Made by a program: the position numbers and the translations under genes
The notes under the pieces: generated by a model
Told to the model about the DNA's origin: nothing
The model's input: the letters and a program-made list of their open reading frames with translations, nothing else
Database searches by the model: none
Shown: piece by piece, positions 27,445 to 32,606 of the stretch
Position numbering within the stretch: position 1 is the first letter of the stretch
Layout: every line of letters starts with the position of its first letter
NCBI GenBank assembly: GCA_913054375.1
Contig: CAJXIQ010000007.1
Span: forward strand, 1 to 32,606
DNA: 32,606 nucleotides
Direction of reading: 5' to 3'
DNA from: an uncultured Bacteroidota bacterium
GTDB lineage: Bacteria > Bacteroidota > Bacteroidia > NS11-12g > UBA9320

Positions 27445-27912
27445 ATGATGAAAAGATTTACTTTAGCTGCACTAGTGTTAAGTGTAGTGACAATTGCGAG
27501 TGCAGTAATGATAAACGGACTAACTGCAGATGACATAAAAGGCACGTATTGGAATGCTGAAAAAACGGCACACATACGCATGTACAAGGCTAAGAATGGC
27601 AAATACTATGGCAAAATAGAATATTTGGTTGAGCCAAATGACGCGAGTGGAAATCCCAAAAAGGATCCGGAAAATTCAAACGAAGAGCTTAGGGATAGAG
27701 ATCGTCTTGGTATGGTCATAGCTAAAGGTTTTACATGGGATGCTGACGAAAATGAGTGGAATGATGGAACCATCTATAATCCGACAGATGGTAAAACGTA
27801 TGATGGATATATGTACTTTGAAGGAGACGATAAGAAAAATTTGTATCTAAGAGGCTTTGTTCTGGGTATGCCGTTCTTAGGCAAAACCAGTGAATGGACT
27901 AGGATAAAATAA
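27445..27912 (+). CDS. DUF2147 domain-containing secreted protein
   Basis: 155 aa; signal peptide; IKGTYWNAEKTAHIRMYKAKNGKYYGKIEYL...LGMVIAKGFTWDADENEWNDGTIYNPTDGKTYDGYM. Confidence 0.85.
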   Translation: MMKRFTLAALVLSVVTIASAVMINGLTADDIKGTYWNAEKTAHIRMYKAKNGKYYGKIEYLVEPNDASGNPKKDPENSNEELRDRDRLGMVIAKGFTWDADENEWNDGTIYNPTDGKTYDGYMYFEGDDKKNLYLRGFVLGMPFLGKTSEWTRIK

Positions 27913-27954
27913 GTGCAGTGAATAATACTTTCTTTTGTGGGTATTATCTGGCAA

Positions 27955-28737
27955 CTAGCGCACCGCAGCAACAAATTCAATAAAATGCTTCACTTCAGTG
28001 AGGCATTTTTTTTGGTCTTCTAGCATACTGAGGTGACCCACATTGGTCAAGTTACCTATTTGTGCTGCTTGGCATTTTGCTGCTTGTCCATATATTTCCT
28101 TCGCTTGGTAGTAGGGGTCTTCTTCTCCACGCAATAGTAAGACGGGCTTATCAAATGTGTCTAGGACACTGCTGCGGTCCTTCCTATCTCTCATAGCGTG
28201 CAATCCAGCTATAACAGATGCCGTAGGTGTAGCATTCACCATAGCCGTCAAATTTTCTCTTAGTCGTGCCCTATGGGAAGAAGCTACGAGGCCTGACATG
28301 AAGATGCGAAAGAACTCGGAGGTACCATACGTATTAATGAAATTTATGGACTTGAGCCTATTCTCTTTTTTAATGCTGTTATCTGCATAGGTGGTAGAGT
28401 GGATAAATGCAGCAGCAGCTAAGCTGCTGGGGTATTGGTGTATGTATTCTGCGACAATATAACCGCCAAGCGAATGACCTAAAAGTATAGGTTGTTCCAC
28501 GTTTTCGTAGTCTAGTAGATTTTTAATCTGTTTGACAACTTCAGGGATAGTCGTAAAAGGGATAGATGTGCTAGCGCCAAAACCAGGAAGGTCTATTGCT
28601 ATGCAGGTGTGCGTTTTGGCAAACGCGGTTATGAGAGGCTCCCAAATCCTGGAGTCTTCACAAAAACCATGTAAAAAACAAAGGTGGGGACCTGTCCCCA
28701 CCTTTGTATATGTTATTTGGTTAAAACGCGAAAGCAA
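27955..28737 (-). CDS. Alpha/beta fold hydrolase
   Basis: GTGPHLCFLHGFCEDSRIW, ILLGHSLGGYIVAEY (GHSLGG nucleophile elbow), LLRGEEDPY, VGHLSMLE; probable TTG start 7 nt after the ppiD-like stop. Confidence 0.92.
   Translation of the reverse strand: MLSRFNQITYTKVGTGPHLCFLHGFCEDSRIWEPLITAFAKTHTCIAIDLPGFGASTSIPFTTIPEVVKQIKNLLDYENVEQPILLGHSLGGYIVAEYIHQYPSSLAAAAFIHSTTYADNSIKKENRLKSINFINTYGTSEFFRIFMSGLVASSHRARLRENLTAMVNATPTASVIAGLHAMRDRKDRSSVLDTFDKPVLLLRGEEDPYYQAKEIYGQAAKCQAAQIGNLTNVGHLSMLEDQKKCLTEVKHFIEFVAAVR
27982..28013 (+). terminator. Intrinsic terminator for the plus-strand DUF2147 gene, embedded in the 3' coding end of the convergent hydrolase
   Basis: Plus strand AAAATGCTTCAC-TTCA-GTGAGGCATTTTTTTT; 10-12 bp stem with one G.U pair, tetraloop, T8 tract. 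Confidence 0.8.
28673..28707 (-). terminator. Intrinsic-terminator-like hairpin downstream of the ppiD-like gene, embedded in codons ~11-20 of the hydrolase
   Basis: Minus strand ACAAAGGTGGGGA-CAGG-TCCCCACCTTTGT followed by TTTTT; perfect 13-bp stem, tetraloop. Confidence 0.7.
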
Positions 28738-28744
28738 TAGCGTC

Positions 28745-30889
28745 CTAGTTGTAGAATTTGTAACGTTGATCTTTTACCTCGGCCTTCTTGATAAGTGCGG
28801 CTTGTACTTCGTTTCCTCCTTGTGTATTCTGTGCAGACGTTCGTTGCATCTGATCCTTGAGTGAATCAAGGCTCTCGGCGTCGTATTCATTTGCGTTGTT
28901 TACAAACACCACTGCTACACCGGTTGTTCCTTCTATTGCATTGGAGTGTTTTCCTACTGGAGTACCCAGTATACTTCCTATGATCTTGTAATCTTGGCCT
29001 ATATTAGGAAGGCTGCCTGTATTAAAAGAAGCAGCAGGTACTGGTGTTATCACAGCGTTCAAAGCGTTACTCAATTCATCTGCTGTTTCGGCTGTTGCCA
29101 AAGCTGCATTCATTCTAGGCAGTAGGATTTCTGCTTTCTTTTGGTTCTTGATGATAAACTCTATTTCACCACGTAGGTCTTCGGCATTTGGTATACCTTC
29201 TTCTCTTATCTTAGAAACCCTAGCCACGACAAGACTTCCGTCTACATCTATTACACCAGAAACACTACCTTCTTCGGTAGAGGAATTAAACAACCATTCT
29301 GCTATTTTATCAGATTCGGTTATGTTCGGGATAGTTCTATTTTCTTCTGTTATCTTGTTCGCTACACGCTTACCAAGTCCCATACTTTCTGCAACTTCTT
29401 CAAAACTCTGCTCTCCATTCACTTTACCGAGAAATTCGCCAGCTTTTTTGTAGAATGCACCGTCTGTTGCCGTGCTTGGAAATATACGTTGGTCTACAAT
29501 TGCCACTTTTACAGTTTTGCGACTTACAGCAGATGTAGTTTTGGCTAAGTGAACACCTCTATTACTTCTAACGATTATGTAGTTCCCCTGTCTTGAGGTC
29601 ATAAGGCGGTTTACAAGTCTTTTGGGGTATTTTCCCGATTTTTCCCTTATCCAGCCCATATCTCCACCAGTGGCTCTGGTAGCATCAAAGTTTCTTGATG
29701 ATGCTTGAGCAGAAAAAGTAGTTGTCCCTTTTTTTATCTTAGCTAACACTTCTCTAGCCTCCGTCTCCGCATCAGCAGTATCTGTTCCGGCTACTGAAAA
29801 GAGAATATGACTCCCTCTAACAGAACGCAGAGAGTCTGAACCAAAATCCAATATTTTAACTACACTGTACACTCCGTTTTGTTCGAACGGACCTACAACT
29901 TTACCCGCTTCTTCATCAAAAATTCTATTTTCAACTTCGGGGGAGAATGAACCTCTTACTTGAAAAGCTGGGTTGAAAGGAGTTTCGCTACCCATGATGC
30001 TAACAAAGGCAGAATCGTTCTTTGTATTAGAAAACTTCTCTATTGTTTCTCCTGCCCATTCAATCATACCAACCGAGTCTTTCGTAGAAGGAACGACATC
30101 CAATTTGATGTATTCTATATCTCTGCTGGCTTGTTGTACGTATTTGCTTTTATGTTGTTTGGCATACGCTAGTATTTCGGCATTAGAAACTGAAATATTG
30201 GAATCTGCTATTTGGGCATAAGGTAAGCTCACAATTGACGCATTTACGGTTTGTTCAGTCTCTTTACCTCTAATGCGAGCCTCTAAGTCAGTGGTGTAAT
30301 ACGAACTTGAAACCAAGTTGCGGTACTTCTCAGCTATTAAACCTGTGGTAAATTGCTCTTGGAACGTGGTCCAACTCTGTCTTGCTTGTGGATTTTCGTT
30401 TATATCCTGCTTTAGAAACTGAATAAGTCGCTGCTTGTCAAATTGGTTACTCTCAGGATCTCTGAAAGATTGCTGTATTTGTGGGTGAGTGTTTGCGCCT
30501 ACGGTTAGATCTTCAAGTTCTGCCGGGCTTACAGATATACCAAGTTGCTCGTATTGAGGTTGTATGGTCTTGGCTTCTATTAGCGAGTTCCACGCTTGAG
30601 TTCTGTATTGCTCAGCTATAGCCTCGTCTATGGTGATGCCGGGGTTGTTTTGAACCAATTGTTGCTTCATTCCCTCGTAGGTGCTGTTAAACTCTTCGTA
30701 CGAAACAGGATTCCCGTTTATACTACCTACTGAATTTTCGGTTGATCCAAAAATACTGCTTCCGCTACTTACTAAATCTGTGAGCACAAAAGCGAGCATA
30801 GCTGCACCTATTACCAAGAATAGGCAACCTGTCTGGTTTTGGATTTTTTGTAGGACACTTGGTTCTTCTTTGTTGTATTTATCTGACAT
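28745..30889 (-). CDS. SurA N-terminal/PpiD-like peptidylprolyl isomerase, membrane-anchored
   Basis: N-terminal TM anchor, SurA_N-like region, parvulin domain (RGSHILFSVAGTDTADAETEAREVLAKIKKGTTTFSAQA...GGDMGWIREKSGKYPKRLV). Confidence 0.9.
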   Translation of the reverse strand: MSDKYNKEEPSVLQKIQNQTGCLFLVIGAAMLAFVLTDLVSSGSSIFGSTENSVGSINGNPVSYEEFNSTYEGMKQQLVQNNPGITIDEAIAEQYRTQAWNSLIEAKTIQPQYEQLGISVSPAELEDLTVGANTHPQIQQSFRDPESNQFDKQRLIQFLKQDINENPQARQSWTTFQEQFTTGLIAEKYRNLVSSSYYTTDLEARIRGKETEQTVNASIVSLPYAQIADSNISVSNAEILAYAKQHKSKYVQQASRDIEYIKLDVVPSTKDSVGMIEWAGETIEKFSNTKNDSAFVSIMGSETPFNPAFQVRGSFSPEVENRIFDEEAGKVVGPFEQNGVYSVVKILDFGSDSLRSVRGSHILFSVAGTDTADAETEAREVLAKIKKGTTTFSAQASSRNFDATRATGGDMGWIREKSGKYPKRLVNRLMTSRQGNYIIVRSNRGVHLAKTTSAVSRKTVKVAIVDQRIFPSTATDGAFYKKAGEFLGKVNGEQSFEEVAESMGLGKRVANKITEENRTIPNITESDKIAEWLFNSSTEEGSVSGVIDVDGSLVVARVSKIREEGIPNAEDLRGEIEFIIKNQKKAEILLPRMNAALATAETADELSNALNAVITPVPAASFNTGSLPNIGQDYKIIGSILGTPVGKHSNAIEGTTGVAVVFVNNANEYDAESLDSLKDQMQRTSAQNTQGGNEVQAALIKKAEVKDQRYKFYN

Positions 30890-30997
30890 TCTTTTCGTCG
30901 TTAAAAAATAGTGTGCAAATTACGTTGATTTGACCTGAAAAGGCAAAGGAAATATAAGGAGTGTAATTACCCTAGTTAAGGCAAGGGTAAATCAATA

Positions 30998-32560
30998 TCA
31001 ATTTAGCTGAATCTTACGTCTGTAAACGTTTCGTACCGCTAGGTCTCTTATCCGGTATTTTATACGATATATATGGGCTTCAGGCTCAATATTTATAACT
31101 CCAAGTATGTGGTCCCAGCTGGTGTTTGAGCCCCGGTATAGGGCTTTGTATGAGTGCTTACTTTTCTTTCCGTTTTTTTCTACGTGAATTACCATTTTAG
31201 TTTTGTGCGGGTGCTCTACATTGAGAATTATTTGAGCGGTATCACTATTGCGGACTATTGCCACGGTATTGTTTATAGCCAATTTACTAAAAATTCCGTT
31301 ACTTATTGTCGCTTCTGTCACTAGCTTTATTTCTGTTTTTTGGCTAAGGTCATAGGCGGTGTATGCTACTGCCAGTTGGTCGTTATACAATGCTAAATCG
31401 AGGTAATCGCCATAAAACACCTTTTTGCCGGGCAGAGCGGTTACAAATGGGGTTAGTTGTGCATTGGTGACTTTGCCATCTGTTGTGTATGTAGCAAGAC
31501 TTATGGTGTAGAACGTGTTGGTGGGGCTGGTTTTAAAGTCATAGTAGGCAACATGAACATCTCCGGTGTGTTCATCGACAGCCATATTGGGAAAGTACTG
31601 GTGTGTGTTTGTTTTGTCTAAGTTTAGCAGAATAGGCTCACTCCACGTTTTGCCCAGATCTTTACTGGCGAGTAGCCATATATCTGCATTACCATTTCGT
31701 TCATCTGCCCAGCAAATATAGAGACTCTCTCGTATCTTATCAGCTACTAAGAAGGGCATACCATTGGCCCTCATTATATTCGGCATGTCCATGTCCCATC
31801 CTTTTACTTGGAGGGCTACTATACGATCTTGGCCCCACGTTTTTCCGCCATCATTGCTTTGGTCAAAGTAAATATTGCCGAGACCTGCCCAAACAGCATA
31901 AAGGTTTCCCGAAGCATCTACAGCAGTTGTGGCCCCTTCTAAGGTGTTATCACCATCTTCACAATTTCCGACGGTATCTGAAATCGTAATCGCCTGACTA
32001 AAACTATCATTCTTTGAGTTGAGTGCCGCAAAACGTATCCGTGAGTGGTCAGTTGGGTCACTGCTGCCGTATTTGTCAAACTCTGTCCACGTTACATAAA
32101 TATTGTTTTGGTATTTTACGGACCAATCATCCGAACTTAACCACGGCTTATCTTGCATTTTGCCTTTATTGTAACCAAGGCTATAGGATTTCTCCTTCCA
32201 AGGATGTGCACTGTCTATGCGTTGAACGACTATTCTATCGAACCAATCTCCATAGTCTTTTTTTGGTGTTTTAGAGAGATGTGTGTAGTACAAGGATGAC
32301 TTTGCCCAATGCAATACAGGGTCGCCATATACTCCTAGCGGGGAGCTTGCTTTTTGCTTACGAATGATTCCGTTGGAGGTGTTTATGGTGTAAAAATTGG
32401 TAATGTTAGCCGCAACATACAGCAGGCTGTCCCCATTTTCAGAGAAACAGACGCTTGGTTCATTGGGGTTGCCAGTGTCATCTATAATGACTTCAGTTAT
32501 TTGCGGAAATACATTAATTGAACAAGTAATAAGGTAAGCTATAACAGTAAATAATCTCAT
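30998..32560 (-). CDS. Sialidase/BNR-repeat-like secreted protein
   Basis: ORF 30998..32581; ATG 32560 (MRLFTVIAYLITCSINVFPQ) gives a signal peptide; Asp-box repeats SNDGGKTWGQ and SKDLGKTWSEP. Confidence 0.8.
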   Translation of the reverse strand: MRLFTVIAYLITCSINVFPQITEVIIDDTGNPNEPSVCFSENGDSLLYVAANITNFYTINTSNGIIRKQKASSPLGVYGDPVLHWAKSSLYYTHLSKTPKKDYGDWFDRIVVQRIDSAHPWKEKSYSLGYNKGKMQDKPWLSSDDWSVKYQNNIYVTWTEFDKYGSSDPTDHSRIRFAALNSKNDSFSQAITISDTVGNCEDGDNTLEGATTAVDASGNLYAVWAGLGNIYFDQSNDGGKTWGQDRIVALQVKGWDMDMPNIMRANGMPFLVADKIRESLYICWADERNGNADIWLLASKDLGKTWSEPILLNLDKTNTHQYFPNMAVDEHTGDVHVAYYDFKTSPTNTFYTISLATYTTDGKVTNAQLTPFVTALPGKKVFYGDYLDLALYNDQLAVAYTAYDLSQKTEIKLVTEATISNGIFSKLAINNTVAIVRNSDTAQIILNVEHPHKTKMVIHVEKNGKKSKHSYKALYRGSNTSWDHILGVINIEPEAHIYRIKYRIRDLAVRNVYRRKIQLN

Positions 32561-32606
32561 GGTATAAATAATCAGATGCAAATGGATTAATCCTTAATTA
32601 ATTCAA

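Noticed and set aside
27922-27947. ATAATAC-N12-GTATTAT hairpin after DUF2147
   Set aside because: AT-rich, long loop, no T tract; the hairpin at 27982-28013 is the better terminator.
30967-30990. TTACCCT-N10-AGGGTAA hairpin between the sialidase-like and ppiD-like genes
   Set aside because: 7-bp stem without a T tract; weak terminator evidence.
1-32606. CRISPR array, prophage, transposon, defence island or biosynthetic cluster
   Set aside because: Looked for spaced direct repeats, integrase/transposase motifs, toxin-antitoxin or nuclease-helicase modules and NRPS/PKS motifs; none seen. The window looks like core chromosome.

Overview
Ordinary chromosomal window from a Bacteroidota genome, most likely Flavobacteriales-like. 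I infer this from T9SS/CHU_C sorting domains, a TonB receptor/DUF4249 pair, the fused E1 dehydrogenase, TAnnTTTG promoter elements and the mutL-rhomboid neighbourhood. It carries about 25 protein genes: pabA/trpG-like (partial), E1 alpha/beta dehydrogenase, feoA-feoB, a LytTR regulator plus propeller-type histidine kinase, T9SS clients, TonB, acyl-CoA thioesterase, a ComM/YifB ATPase, an AlaDH/saccharopine DH-like enzyme, TonB receptor + DUF4249, two methyltransferases, an EEP nuclease, two rhomboids, mutL, DUF2147, an alpha/beta hydrolase, a PpiD/SurA-like PPIase and a sialidase-like protein. There is also one tmRNA (ssrA) on the minus strand with readable tag GENNFAMAA. I saw no CRISPR array, prophage, transposon, tRNA or rRNA, and no convincing new multi-gene system. 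The most interesting signals are regulatory. (1) Two intrinsic-terminator-like hairpins lie inside the ends of one alpha/beta hydrolase ORF, apparently serving its neighbours. (2) Bacteroidota -7 elements lie 4-6 nt upstream of start codons (pabA, thioesterase, comM), predicting leaderless or near-leaderless mRNAs and showing that two ORF-track starts are really promoter DNA. (3) The tmRNA tag and the FeoB G4 motif depart from the usual sequences. All family names come from reading translations, with no database search.
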